This document shows positions 14,937-22,757 of a stretch of 30,101 nucleotides of DNA, piece after piece. The translations under genes were made by a program, and so were the position numbers. Where the stretch lies: contig CAYPEL010000017.1 of the NCBI GenBank assembly GCA_964409635.1, positions 1 to 30,101 on the forward strand. The letters are read 5' to 3'. Source of the stretch: CAYPEL01 sp964409635 (GTDB taxonomy: Bacteria; Pseudomonadota; Gammaproteobacteria; DSM-19610). Position 1 is the first letter of the stretch. Every line of letters starts with the position of its first letter. A model generated the notes under the pieces. That model saw only the letters and a list, made by a program, of their open reading frames with translations, made no database searches and was not told the DNA's origin.

Positions 14937-15968
14937 TCAGGGATTACCGACAGCACGCTCTAGCCCAGTGGAATAGTGCATCCTGCCCTGATTATCGACC
15001 ATTATGGCGTCGATATCCGGTAAGCGATTAATCAGCTGCATGCCGCGTTCACGGCCCAACACGAAGGCACTGGTCGACAGGGCATCTGTCGACGTGGCAT
15101 CCGAACCAATCACAGTAACACTTTGTAATTCACGGGCAGAATCACCAGTTTTTGGGTTAATAATGTGGTGGTAACGGATACCGTCCAGGTCGAAATACCG
15201 CTCATAGTCGCCGGATGTCGAGACAGCAACATTTTCGAGCGGGATTTTGGCCACCAGTTTGTGTTCATCGCGCGGGTCGCGGATGCCGATGTGCCAGGGT
15301 CGTCCCCAGCGCCTGCCGATAACCCGGGTATCACCACCGGCTGTTACTAAAGCATTTTTTACGCCCATTTTTTGCAATAGAGAAATGCTGTTATCTACCG
15401 CGTGCCCTTTGGCAATGCCACCCAGATCAATTTTTACACCGGGTTTGGAATATGACACGCTACGCTGTGCCTGTTCGAGCCGTATGTTGTGGTAGCTTAT
15501 AGCGTCGACTGCCTGCTTTAAATCACGGCTATCCGGCTTTATCTGTGCCCGGTAGTCATACAGGAAACCCGCGCTGGCAAAGGTGATATCGAAGGCGCCC
15601 TGCGTCAGTCTGGAGAAATCCTTACTGCGCTTTAATAGCTCGAACATTTCATCACTGACAACCACCGATTTGCTGGCGGCGCCTCTATTGAGCCGGGCGA
15701 GTTCACTGTCCGGTTTATACGGGCTCATGCTGGCATCAATACGCCGCATTTCCTGCATCACTGCCGCTATGGCCTGTTGCCCCTGGTTTTTATCCTTGTG
15801 CTCTATCTCAACTGTAATGCGGGTGCCCATTATGTCCTGGTTTTCGAGCAGCCATTCTGCCTGGGCGGGTGTACTCAGCAGGGCGAGCAAGCCGGTAAGA
15901 AAACCCGCAAGCCGGGCCTGTTTTATGTTTTTGTTTTTATACAAGCTCCTGATCGTTTCAGCTTCCAC
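14937..15968 (-). CDS. apbE: FAD:protein FMN transferase (ApbE family)
   Basis: Transfers FMN covalently to a Ser/Thr of exported redox proteins outside the cytoplasmic membrane, with Mg2+. A 343-residue product with a signal peptide (LAGFLTGLLALLSTPAQA, cleavage near 37) and no lipobox. Family motifs in order: IMGTRITVEI near 48; MSPYKPDSELARLNR; IDLGGIAKGHAVD; VTAGGDTRVIG; AVSTSGDYERYF followed by HHIINPKTG; and TSTDALSTSAFVLG with the Mg-binding Asp. The GTG at 15968 overlaps the DUF3570 stop; no strong ribosome site is seen, so translational coupling is likely. No obvious flavinylation target (RnfG/NqrC-like FMN-bind domain, S/T-G-A-T) is recognised in this window, so its substrate may be encoded elsewhere or be unfamiliar. 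Confidence 0.93.
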   Translation of the reverse strand: MEAETIRSLYKNKNIKQARLAGFLTGLLALLSTPAQAEWLLENQDIMGTRITVEIEHKDKNQGQQAIAAVMQEMRRIDASMSPYKPDSELARLNRGAASKSVVVSDEMFELLKRSKDFSRLTQGAFDITFASAGFLYDYRAQIKPDSRDLKQAVDAISYHNIRLEQAQRSVSYSKPGVKIDLGGIAKGHAVDNSISLLQKMGVKNALVTAGGDTRVIGRRWGRPWHIGIRDPRDEHKLVAKIPLENVAVSTSGDYERYFDLDGIRYHHIINPKTGDSARELQSVTVIGSDATSTDALSTSAFVLGRERGMQLINRLPDIDAIMVDNQGRMHYSTGLERAVGNP

Positions 15969-17107
15969 TAGAACCAGGCAGAGATAAATAGCTGGTAGAC
16001 GTCAGCACCGAAGCTGAAGCGCGGCTCTTCACCCGGCAGATCGTTGCTATTAATTACGCGGAAATCTTCATAGTTGAATAGAACCTTCCGGTATTTCAGG
16101 TTGATGGAAGCTTTGTCTATGAAATGCCAGCCCTTGTTCAGAAATTCATAACTTATCCCGGCCCCAAAAGACCGGGTGCGGTATTCGCTGAGCTCCTTGT
16201 CCCGGGCGAGAAAGTTTTGTGCATCCTGACGCGGAAATAGGTCGCTGTAAAAGTCAGCGTGGGTTTGTGAATACAGGCGGTACAATATTTCAAACGTCCA
16301 TCTTTCACCCAATGGGTGGGTATAGTTTGCTTCAAAAGTATGTGCCAGGATATCCCAGTCGTCGGCATAGAATCTGTACTTTGCGCCAATGGCGGCGCGG
16401 AATGGCAGGAAGTATTTAAACTGACCCGCTATGGCGTTGCTCGAGCGTGTGTTCGGATAGCGTTCCAGTTGTGTGGCTGTGGTGGTCGGTGTATCCAGGA
16501 AGCGAACTGAGCGATACGGATTGTTAAGAAAGCCTTCGTCGGTTACGGCTTCAAAATTGAAACCGACAATCAGGTTCTTGGTCAGAATTTGTGACAATGC
16601 TACCCGGTATTTCTGGCGATTTGCGTCACCGCCGCGGTCGGAATCCAGATTGCTGGATACCTCATCCATGCCTTTGGTATAACCGAGTGAGACGGTCGTC
16701 AGGTCACCGAACATTGTGTGACTGACATTAAAACTGAAGGTGTCAGCCTTATAATCGCTTTCATCACTGTTTGAGTAGCTTAGCGACATGATGGTATTGG
16801 CGTGCAGGAAATCCACTCCAAGCGAGGTTTCGGTGCGCTGTTCAGAATACGGACTGCCCTGAGTGACAACATCAATAGAAGCGCTGCTGATGCTGTCTAC
16901 ATAGTACTTTGCCGAAAAGGAAAAGTTTTTATTGTCGCCCTTGCGCACCAGTATGGCCGGCCCGGTGACTTCAACGTTATCGCCATCATAAGAGTGGTAG
17001 AGAACATCGGCACGATCTTCCGGCAGCACACCGGCAATACTCTGAGTGCTGACGGTTATAAAAACTGAGATGGCACAAGCCAGTAGTAATTTACTAGTTG
17101 CAGCCAC
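15968..17107 (-). CDS. DUF3570 outer-membrane beta-barrel protein
   Basis: About 379 residues. The mature protein is dominated by alternating amphipathic strands with aromatic girdles (FSFSAKYYVDS, TIMSLSYSNSDES, TVSLGYTKGMDE, WTFEILYRLYSQ) and ends in ...QLFISAWF, a typical C-terminal beta-signal. I place the start at the GTG at 17107, where GGGGG lies five bases upstream and a signal peptide follows (KLLLACAISVFITVSTQSIAG). A TTG at 17170 and a GTG at 17113 are alternatives. The start overlaps the end of the DUF4266 gene by 14 bp. DUF3570 and DUF4266 genes recur together with apbE and a thioredoxin-like gene in proteobacteria; the function is not known to me. Likely an outer-membrane channel or anchor for the small lipoprotein. 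Confidence 0.85.
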   Translation of the reverse strand: MAATSKLLLACAISVFITVSTQSIAGVLPEDRADVLYHSYDGDNVEVTGPAILVRKGDNKNFSFSAKYYVDSISSASIDVVTQGSPYSEQRTETSLGVDFLHANTIMSLSYSNSDESDYKADTFSFNVSHTMFGDLTTVSLGYTKGMDEVSSNLDSDRGGDANRQKYRVALSQILTKNLIVGFNFEAVTDEGFLNNPYRSVRFLDTPTTTATQLERYPNTRSSNAIAGQFKYFLPFRAAIGAKYRFYADDWDILAHTFEANYTHPLGERWTFEILYRLYSQTHADFYSDLFPRQDAQNFLARDKELSEYRTRSFGAGISYEFLNKGWHFIDKASINLKYRKVLFNYEDFRVINSNDLPGEEPRFSFGADVYQLFISAWF

Positions 17108-17318
17108 AGCCACCCCCAGCGCCACCTGTTGCCCCACGTGCAGCTTCCCGGACTTCGTAAATATGATCAATATAAGCTTCCGAAATCGGGTCGGGACTGA
17201 AGCTCATGATCGGATCTGCCAGGTTGCTGCGCTCATAGGGTTTGACCCAGGGCTCGATATTGCTGCAACCGGACAGCATCCAGGTAACGAGTAACAGACA
17301 GAGCGTGATACGGTGCAC
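17094..17318 (-). CDS. DUF4266 small lipoprotein with GCGCN tail
   Basis: A 74-residue protein starting at a GTG (17318), with AGGGAA about six bases upstream. The lipobox LSGC is at about residues 15-18. The middle contains LADPIMSFSPDPISEAYIDHIYEVREAARGA, the DUF4266 signature. The C-terminus is a Gly-rich tail GGAGGGCGCN with two cysteines one residue apart. That tail is the most conserved-looking part, and the neighbouring thioredoxin and ApbE genes suggest redox or modification chemistry on it; this is inference. It is co-transcribed with the TlpA-like gene 2 bp upstream and with DUF3570, whose start lies inside the codons of the Gly-Cys tail. Confidence 0.87.
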   Translation of the reverse strand: MHRITLCLLLVTWMLSGCSNIEPWVKPYERSNLADPIMSFSPDPISEAYIDHIYEVREAARGATGGAGGGCGCN

Positions 17319-17320
17319 GC

Positions 17321-17833
17321 TTATTCCCTGATCAGTTCGCGTACTTGTTGCTGGTACTTTTCAATATAACCGGGTTTGTAGCCCTGGTGCAGGTAACGCA
17401 TGTTACCGTCCCGATCGACCAGCACGGTGCTCGGCATGGCGACAACATCATAAAGCCTGCTGACTGTACTGGTGTTATCGAAGAGTATCGGGAAGCTGAC
17501 CGGTATTTTCTTGAGTAATTTTTTTGCGTCGGCTGAATTTTCTTCCACATTTACGCCCAGTATGGTGAAACCCAGCGGTTCATATTCTTGAAATAGCTCT
17601 TCGAGCAGGGGCATTTCCTGACGGCAGGGTCCACACCAGGACGCCCAGAAATTGATCATCACTACATCTCCGCGGTATTCGCTGAGCCGCAAATTTTTAC
17701 CGTTAGTGCTTTTCAGCGCGAAATCCGGGGCAAGTCCTTTGGATATGTCGGCGTTGGTAGGTGAAAAGCCTAATAGAGCAGATAGCAGCAACGCTGGAAT
17801 CATGTGGTTAAAAAATTGTTGCAATGGTTTCAT
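17321..17833 (-). CDS. TlpA/ResA-type periplasmic thioredoxin
   Basis: A 170-residue exported thioredoxin-fold protein. The start is the ATG at 17833 (GAGGT ribosome site); the signal sequence (IPALLLSALLGFSPTNA) gives a periplasmic or membrane-anchored product. The active site WASWCGPC (Cys67, Cys70) and the cis-Pro loop VVAMPSTVLVDRDG are intact, with the TlpA/AhpC-TSA pattern APDFALKSTNGKNLRLSEYRGDVVMINFW at the N-terminus. It should reduce cysteine pairs in partner proteins. Candidates here are the DUF4266 tail and the apocytochromes of the haem module. First gene of a four-gene operon with DUF4266, DUF3570 and apbE, behind a strong CRP-type palindrome. Confidence 0.92.
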   Translation of the reverse strand: MKPLQQFFNHMIPALLLSALLGFSPTNADISKGLAPDFALKSTNGKNLRLSEYRGDVVMINFWASWCGPCRQEMPLLEELFQEYEPLGFTILGVNVEENSADAKKLLKKIPVSFPILFDNTSTVSRLYDVVAMPSTVLVDRDGNMRYLHQGYKPGYIEKYQQQVRELIRE

Positions 17834-17901
17834 ATGGTACCTCAAAGTTTCTATGCCTATAGCGGCTCTAAGCCCTATCGGCGCATCGATCGAACAGTAC
17901 G

Positions 17902-17933
17902 ACTGGAAATGTGAATCAAGTCACATTTCCAGT
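17902..17933. promoter_or_regulatory. CRP-type operator B, perfect 13-bp arms
   Basis: A 32-bp palindrome: ACTGGAAATGTGA, six-base centre ATCAAG, then TCACATTTCCAGT. The inner AAATGTGA-N6-TCACATTT matches the full E. coli CRP consensus outside the centre. It lies about 70 bp upstream of the TlpA-like gene, between it and the stop of the upstream beta-barrel gene. A possible -10 (TATAGG, minus strand, 17856-17861) would place the site centre near -68, close to class I CRP promoters. Confidence 0.85.
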
Positions 17934-17963
17934 GATCAATCATCTCGTCCAGGCGGCTGATCT

Positions 17964-18617
17964 TCAGAAAAATATCGACAGGCCTCCGGTGAATTCAAGA
18001 TTATGGTTGGTCTGTTGCTGACCCAGCAGGTCGATATCAAATACGTGGTCGCGGGCGTCAATTCTGAGCGAAATCCAGTCATTAATCAGTAGCCGGTAAC
18101 CGGCGCCGATATTCCAGGTGAAGGTATCGTCGCCGGCAAAGCGCGTCCCCCCCACCCCGCCTATCAGGTACAAGGCTGAAGTAAAGGCCCATTTACTGCC
18201 GACGAAACCTTCCCCGGGTAGAATGTTAAAGCCGGCCGACGCGTTCAGATAAGAGAGTTTCCGGTCATCGTCCGGTAGCAATTGAATGTTACCGCTGAGC
18301 CGTTCAAAACTGGTTTCGCTGGTGTCGGTCTGTCCGTAGCTGACCTCAGCAAATAAATCCTCTGTAATATGGTAGGCAAAGCGCAGGCCATAGACGGGAT
18401 TGCTACCGAAATCCTCGACGCTCATCACGCCGCCAAACAGGCCGAATTCGAAGTCCTCGGTATCGATGCCGGTATCCTTGATATCGCGCCGTTCAATTTC
18501 CGGCTCGATGACCTGTTCGGTTTCAGCGGCGTGCAGCGGCGCGCCGGCCAGCAGCGTCAGACAGGCGAGACCGTAGCGCACAGGCCTCAGAAAAAGACTG
18601 CGAATCCTGCGTTCCAT
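17964..18617 (-). CDS. Outer-membrane beta-barrel protein
   Basis: A 217-residue protein with a signal peptide (YGLACLTLLAGAPLHAAE) and an acidic linker (EQVIEPEIERRDIKDTGIDTED), followed by an eight-stranded-type small barrel: FEFGLFGGVMS, YGLRFAYHITEDLFAEVSYG, WAFTSALYLIGGVGG, ISLRIDARDHVF. It ends in ...FTGGLSIFF, the terminal aromatic expected of a barrel. It resembles the outer-membrane beta-barrel family found in myxobacteria and beside ExbB/TPR clusters, a resemblance made from memory. The ATG at 18617 has AGGAG eight bases upstream and overlaps the preceding barrel gene by 31 bp, so the two form one operon and are probably made in step. Confidence 0.8.
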   Translation of the reverse strand: MERRIRSLFLRPVRYGLACLTLLAGAPLHAAETEQVIEPEIERRDIKDTGIDTEDFEFGLFGGVMSVEDFGSNPVYGLRFAYHITEDLFAEVSYGQTDTSETSFERLSGNIQLLPDDDRKLSYLNASAGFNILPGEGFVGSKWAFTSALYLIGGVGGTRFAGDDTFTWNIGAGYRLLINDWISLRIDARDHVFDIDLLGQQQTNHNLEFTGGLSIFF

Positions 18618-19327
18618 TCATCGATCTCCTGGTTGTCGTTGGTGCTCTGGAAAATAACATAGTGTTTGTACTGGGCGCGGAATAAAAACCGCCGCGCAAG
18701 ATAGATTCTCGCCCCTACACCGACGTGACCAAGCTGGTCGGTACGGTCAATTTCTTTTACCAGTGTGGCTTTCGGATTGGTGCGGATAACGCCGGTGCCC
18801 AGGGTGAAGAAAGGCGAAATACGCCAGTTTGGAAAGGGGTGGGAAACCAGATTGATATTGGCCATTTCTCCATCCGAAAAATTACTGAATATTTTGGTGG
18901 CGGATAATTCGACTGACAGATTGCTGTTAAAGCCGTAAGCACCGTAGAGTGTCAGGTTCTCGGCATTTTCAAATTTACCGCCCAGTGCGCCGAACTCCCA
19001 GCGATGACGGATAAAGCCCGCCATCATGCCGTCATCGAAACGGGTTAATTCACCGTCAGGCGATAATGTCCGTTCCATTTGTGCGCGCTTGACCCAGCCT
19101 TCCTTGCCTTTATCGGTCTTAACTTTGAACCAGTCCGTTTTGCGCTTAATAATGCTGATCCAGGCGTCACGTTCTTCGACATGGAAAACCGGGTAACCCC
19201 GGCCAGGCCCGGTACGCAACTCGAGATAAGGATCAGCAATCTGCACCGCAGGGAAGTCACGGGCGTGACAGACCGGCACGGCAAACCATTGCAGGATGAC
19301 CAGCAATACCGTGGCTGACGCGAACAA
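18587..19327 (-). CDS. SH3-domain outer-membrane beta-barrel protein
   Basis: A 246-residue protein. The hydrophobic N-terminus (ATVLLVILQWFAVPVCHA) is an export signal. Residues about 28-88 form a bacterial SH3 domain (DPYLELRTGPGRGYPVFHVEE, then WFKVKTDKGKEGWVKRAQM), usually a peptidoglycan- or peptide-binding module. Residues about 105-246 form a small beta-barrel like that of the next gene, ending in ...WNAGFAVFF. It could tie an outer-membrane barrel to the cell wall. The start is uncertain: TTG at 19327 is the only reasonable choice giving a signal peptide, and no good ribosome site precedes it. It overlaps the following barrel gene by 31 bp. The pair is a candidate outer-membrane part of the TPR/ExbB complex, by inference. 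Confidence 0.75.
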   Translation of the reverse strand: MFASATVLLVILQWFAVPVCHARDFPAVQIADPYLELRTGPGRGYPVFHVEERDAWISIIKRKTDWFKVKTDKGKEGWVKRAQMERTLSPDGELTRFDDGMMAGFIRHRWEFGALGGKFENAENLTLYGAYGFNSNLSVELSATKIFSNFSDGEMANINLVSHPFPNWRISPFFTLGTGVIRTNPKATLVKEIDRTDQLGHVGVGARIYLARRFLFRAQYKHYVIFQSTNDNQEIDEWNAGFAVFF

Positions 19328-19441
19328 CCAAGCGCTGTTGTTCGTCGCAGAGTAATCCTTATTCAGTGTGGATCCCTTATCTGGTGTTCCGAGCTCGTCA
19401 GCTCTGGAGCCAATAACTGGCGTATAAACAATTATTTAGTA

Positions 19442-22162
19442 TCATGGTGCGTCAAACGGGTTATTATAATACTGACCGCCCACATCTATCCACTCGGCCA
19501 GCAACTTTAATTCTTCAGGGGTCAAACGCCCGGCGTGGGTGCCGCCAGCGGCAAACAGATCAAAAAAGCGGCTGCTGGAGCGTGCACCGTTGACTGACAG
19601 GGAAGGCGCCACGTTGCCAACCGGAACCAGGATGGGGATCTCCAGACCATTGCTATCAAGGATAGGGTCGCCATTCGCATCGACCTGGAACAGTGGTATA
19701 CCGTTTTCATCCGTGTCCTGTTCCAACAAGGGATCCTGGATATTGCCCATGTCGTCCAGACCGGCAATCTGATCGCCGAATAACAGCTCATGGTAGGCCT
19801 TGAAGCGGTCAGCATCTTGATCCGAAGCGCCATCGGTTAAATCCAGCTGAGCCTCGAGTGTGAAAACGCCATTCACGTCAGTCAACGTATGACAGCTAGT
19901 GCAGGTATCCACCCCATTCACCCCACGATCCAGTGACCACATGGGGTGAATATGTGTCTCATAATTAATCACCACGCGGCAATTGCTGGCCCAGGTGACG
20001 TCACAATCCGTATTCAGTGGATTGGTGGGATCGGGCAAGGGTCTGATCGGTTTGATCAGGCTGGGGTCAAGGTTGGCGTAGCTGTAATCAAATGCGTCGT
20101 CAATGGCGCGTCCGGCTGCAGCTGCGTCAGTCCAGACGTCGTCGTACTTTATGTCCAGCGAGAGTGACAGTGCGTCTGAGTTTATCCTTGTGCGGGCTTC
20201 AGCCATGGTTTCACCAAAATCTGCGTAATTTGCCAGCCCCAGCGTATCCGGGAAAGTGCTCACAGTATTCGGGAAGGGTACAGAACCAACCAGTGCACCC
20301 ACATTGAGTCGGGGAAAGGCATCATCGCGGCCATGAGATTCACCACTGGCTGGATTATGACAGCCGTTGCAGGTGACAACTTCACCCGGCCGGGTTTGCA
20401 ACCAGTTCTGGTGGCGGCCACCGATGCGCTTGCCCTCTTTATCCAGGACGCTGATCGCCAGTGGCACATTAGCGGGCACTTTAATTTTTACAGAACCATC
20501 GGGTTCTATCGGTGCGTAGCCGATGATTTCCCGCATTAACTGCGCAGTGCTACGGCCAAACGCCGAGTTATCAAAGTCGAGCGCATCGTCATCCGGAATC
20601 GAAACCGCTTTGACGACCCGGAGAAAACGTGCGGGTCTTTGGTCAGCTGTGGTTTGGGCCGGGTTAGCCAAAGCGGCCAGGTTGGGTGCCGTTCCGCCTA
20701 GCGTGTTATAAGCGCCTGCAAAGTCGTAAACACTTTTTATATTTAATATGCCGACATTTTCGGCGACCAGGTCCTGGTCGGCGCTATTTTGGTTATCAAA
20801 AATAATATTCGGTAATGGCCGGGGTTGTGCGGCAGCAACGTCGGTGTACATGAAGCCTTCTTGCGGCACAAATACGGGTAACTGGGTACCATTACTTATA
20901 TCGTATATAAAAACTGAATACAGGGGCGCCGCTTCCTGCACGTCAGGATCCGCTAGCGCGGAGGGTGTGCAGGGCACAATGGCGGAATCTTCCAATAAAC
21001 GGCAGGGGCTCCAGCTGACGAGTGCACGGTTGGTGCCGTCGAGCAGCGGCAAGGCTGAATTGAAACGGCCACCGGGCGACGGCGCCATATCGGTTTCGAT
21101 AGCACCAACAGATGCGGATACTTGTGCAGGTCCCGGCATGCCTGCGCTGGCTGCGCTGGGCTGTGTGTTTTCGATAAAATTCGTCGTATCGATTTGTACA
21201 ATATCGCCGCCCTGTTGCGTATTGGTATAGGGTTTTACCAATGCCAGGATGTTGTTACTGGACATTTCCCGTGGCTGCAGGAACTGAATGTCAGTCTCTG
21301 GATTAGTGCCGGTAGCGTGGCTGTTGGCGCCGTAGAGCAGTTGCAGGTTGGTGCCGTCCGGATTCATTTTATACAAACTGATGCGATCCCTGTTGCCCAT
21401 ATTGTCCCAGCGGCTGAACACCACTTCACCGCTATCCAGAACAGCCGGGTCGAGGTCATTGCTTTGATTAAAAGTCACCTGTTGGATATCACTGCCATCA
21501 GCGTTCATCACGTGCAGTACAAACGAATGTTCATTGCGGTTTTCATCGAGGGCTGAAAATTGCGGCTTGCCTTCGTCCAACAGGATGGCCTTGGATTGGC
21601 GCTGGCGCGTCGATGAAAAAATAATCCGCCCATCCGGCAAATAGTACGGTTCAATATCCTGACCGTCTTCAGCGGTGATGTCAGTGGCAATTACGCGCAT
21701 GAGTGAATCACTGGCTATATCGTATTCCCAGATATTCCAGGTTTCTTCTAACTGGTTGGTATCGTCGTCCGGCATGCGCATGGTAAAAACCAGTTTGCTG
21801 CCATCGTAAGAAGCTTCCACATCTTTGACGTCAGCCAAGCCGGCAGTTTGACTGAAGGTTACGTTACGCTCAGTAGCACCCGGTGAAGCAAGTTCGCGGA
21901 AGAAAAGATCGGCGCCAGGGCTAAAGCTTGCCGGCTCACGCACATCAGCATCATCCATAACCGGCACCGGGCGTTTTACGTAGGCGATACCGAAATCCTC
22001 TACCAATGGGTCAAGGCCGGCAGATGAAGAGGTTGTGCCTCCACCACAAGCGGAAAGCAAAACCGCTGTCAGGCAGCTTGAAAGGGTTAGCAAATACTTA
22101 GTGGCCGTCCTGGCTTGTTCAAGCGGACGGAAGTGGTTACCGGTCATTAGCTGTCTCTTCAT
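19442..22162 (-). CDS. HzsA-related di-haem lipoprotein with beta-propeller-like N-terminus
   Basis: A 906-residue lipoprotein (lipobox LSAC, Cys39 from the ATG at 22162; a second ATG at 22147 is also possible). Residues about 110-330 hold TolB/PD40-type propeller strands (YDGSKLVFTMRMPDDD, YYLPDGRIIFSSTRQRQ, LDSGEVVFSRWDNMG). The C-terminal half has an HzsA-like middle-domain pattern and two c-type haem sites, CNGCH (598-602) and CTSCH (754-758), with INYETHIHPMW before the second, as in cytochrome domains with distant His ligands. HzsA is the alpha subunit of anammox hydrazine synthase; nothing else here suggests anammox, so this is a relative of unknown substrate. An EF-hand-like DTDENG and DANGDPILDSNG stretch may bind Ca2+. 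It faces the three-gene haem module across a 595-bp control region and was probably recruited with it. Confidence 0.8.
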   Translation of the reverse strand: MKRQLMTGNHFRPLEQARTATKYLLTLSSCLTAVLLSACGGGTTSSSAGLDPLVEDFGIAYVKRPVPVMDDADVREPASFSPGADLFFRELASPGATERNVTFSQTAGLADVKDVEASYDGSKLVFTMRMPDDDTNQLEETWNIWEYDIASDSLMRVIATDITAEDGQDIEPYYLPDGRIIFSSTRQRQSKAILLDEGKPQFSALDENRNEHSFVLHVMNADGSDIQQVTFNQSNDLDPAVLDSGEVVFSRWDNMGNRDRISLYKMNPDGTNLQLLYGANSHATGTNPETDIQFLQPREMSSNNILALVKPYTNTQQGGDIVQIDTTNFIENTQPSAASAGMPGPAQVSASVGAIETDMAPSPGGRFNSALPLLDGTNRALVSWSPCRLLEDSAIVPCTPSALADPDVQEAAPLYSVFIYDISNGTQLPVFVPQEGFMYTDVAAAQPRPLPNIIFDNQNSADQDLVAENVGILNIKSVYDFAGAYNTLGGTAPNLAALANPAQTTADQRPARFLRVVKAVSIPDDDALDFDNSAFGRSTAQLMREIIGYAPIEPDGSVKIKVPANVPLAISVLDKEGKRIGGRHQNWLQTRPGEVVTCNGCHNPASGESHGRDDAFPRLNVGALVGSVPFPNTVSTFPDTLGLANYADFGETMAEARTRINSDALSLSLDIKYDDVWTDAAAAGRAIDDAFDYSYANLDPSLIKPIRPLPDPTNPLNTDCDVTWASNCRVVINYETHIHPMWSLDRGVNGVDTCTSCHTLTDVNGVFTLEAQLDLTDGASDQDADRFKAYHELLFGDQIAGLDDMGNIQDPLLEQDTDENGIPLFQVDANGDPILDSNGLEIPILVPVGNVAPSLSVNGARSSSRFFDLFAAGGTHAGRLTPEELKLLAEWIDVGGQYYNNPFDAP

Positions 22163-22210
22163 CTGTTCTATCCAGTCAGGCTGTAGTCATTTTAAAATTA
22201 GGCCGCCTTT

Positions 22211-22255
22211 GATTAATGAGTGTGGACTTGTAGGAGCGGTTCACACGAGTTAATC
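22211..22255. repeat. Imperfect inverted repeat upstream of the HzsA-related gene
   Basis: GATTAATGAGTGTG (22211-22224) and CACACGAGTTAATC (22242-22255) match as inverted arms at 11 of 14 positions, with a 17-bp gap containing TGTAGGAGCGG. It lies about 50-90 bp upstream of the minus-strand start and may be an operator or a REP-like remnant. Confidence 0.4.
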
Positions 22256-22428
22256 AGAGTTGCCATAAATCTAGTTAAGCAAAAGCTATTCCATATAGTA
22301 GCGGCAGCATCCCCTGCGTACTTGCGGATGAATTTCTCACTCTTTACGGCTGCTGGCTGTTAAAAACCATGCTGTTGGGAAACGGTGACACTGTTTCTAT
22401 CTGGCAACATTAATTCCTATTTTTAGCC

Positions 22429-22463
22429 GTGCAAGTCATTCAACCATTCTGCATGGCTTGCAC
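22429..22463. repeat. Inverted repeat in the divergent control region
   Basis: GTGCAAGTCAT (22429-22439) and ATGGCTTGCAC (22453-22463) form 11-bp arms with one mismatch and a 13-bp gap. There is no T-run. A regulator site or structured leader is possible. Confidence 0.4.
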
Positions 22464-22606
22464 TATAGATCGGAGTGTCAGTTGTATCTGGGAACCAGGT
22501 CACAAATATTTCATGCCATTGGTAGCCCTATGTGCAGCTGCTAACTTTTGGTTTTAACAGGTTTAATTTCTTTTGTGTGGAAGCCGCCTGTCAGTTCTTT
22601 AACAAG

Positions 22607-22624
22607 CTGTGAAACGGGTCACAG
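22607..22624. promoter_or_regulatory. CRP-type operator C
   Basis: CTGTGA-AACGGG-TCACAG, a perfect 6-bp inverted repeat holding TGTGA-N6-TCACA. It is about 135 bp upstream of the first plus-strand gene of the haem module and could act on either divergent gene. It is the third such site in about 8 kb, all in promoter regions. Confidence 0.7.
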
Positions 22625-22757
22625 AAATAGGCTCAACGATTGCCTAGTCTGGGCCGCAACGGATGGAAGCCACTGGACTGGTTTTTGCAATGCCTGTGTT
22701 TGTATGCCCGGAGCAGAAAGCAACAACTGTTGAAAAGAAATTTGTATTACAACTTTA

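Larger units (their letters stand above)
22163..22757. other. Divergent control region of the haem module
   Basis: 595 bp with no credible gene separate the HzsA-related gene (minus) from the plus-strand haem operon. It holds a CRP-type site near the plus-strand side (22607-22624), an imperfect inverted repeat close to the minus-strand gene (22211-22255) and another near the middle (22429-22463). A small plus-strand reading frame covering 22548-22733 runs straight through the CRP site and looks like chance. No factor-independent terminator is seen. Confidence 0.6.

Noticed and set aside
19442..22162. Hydrazine synthase (anammox) function
   Set aside because: Only the family resemblance to HzsA is seen; no other hydrazine synthase subunits or anammox genes are present, and the organism looks like a gammaproteobacterium.
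22548..22733. 61-codon plus-strand reading frame in the divergent control region
   Set aside because: It contains the CRP-type site, has no ribosome site, and its product has irregular Cys/Trp-rich composition; probably chance.
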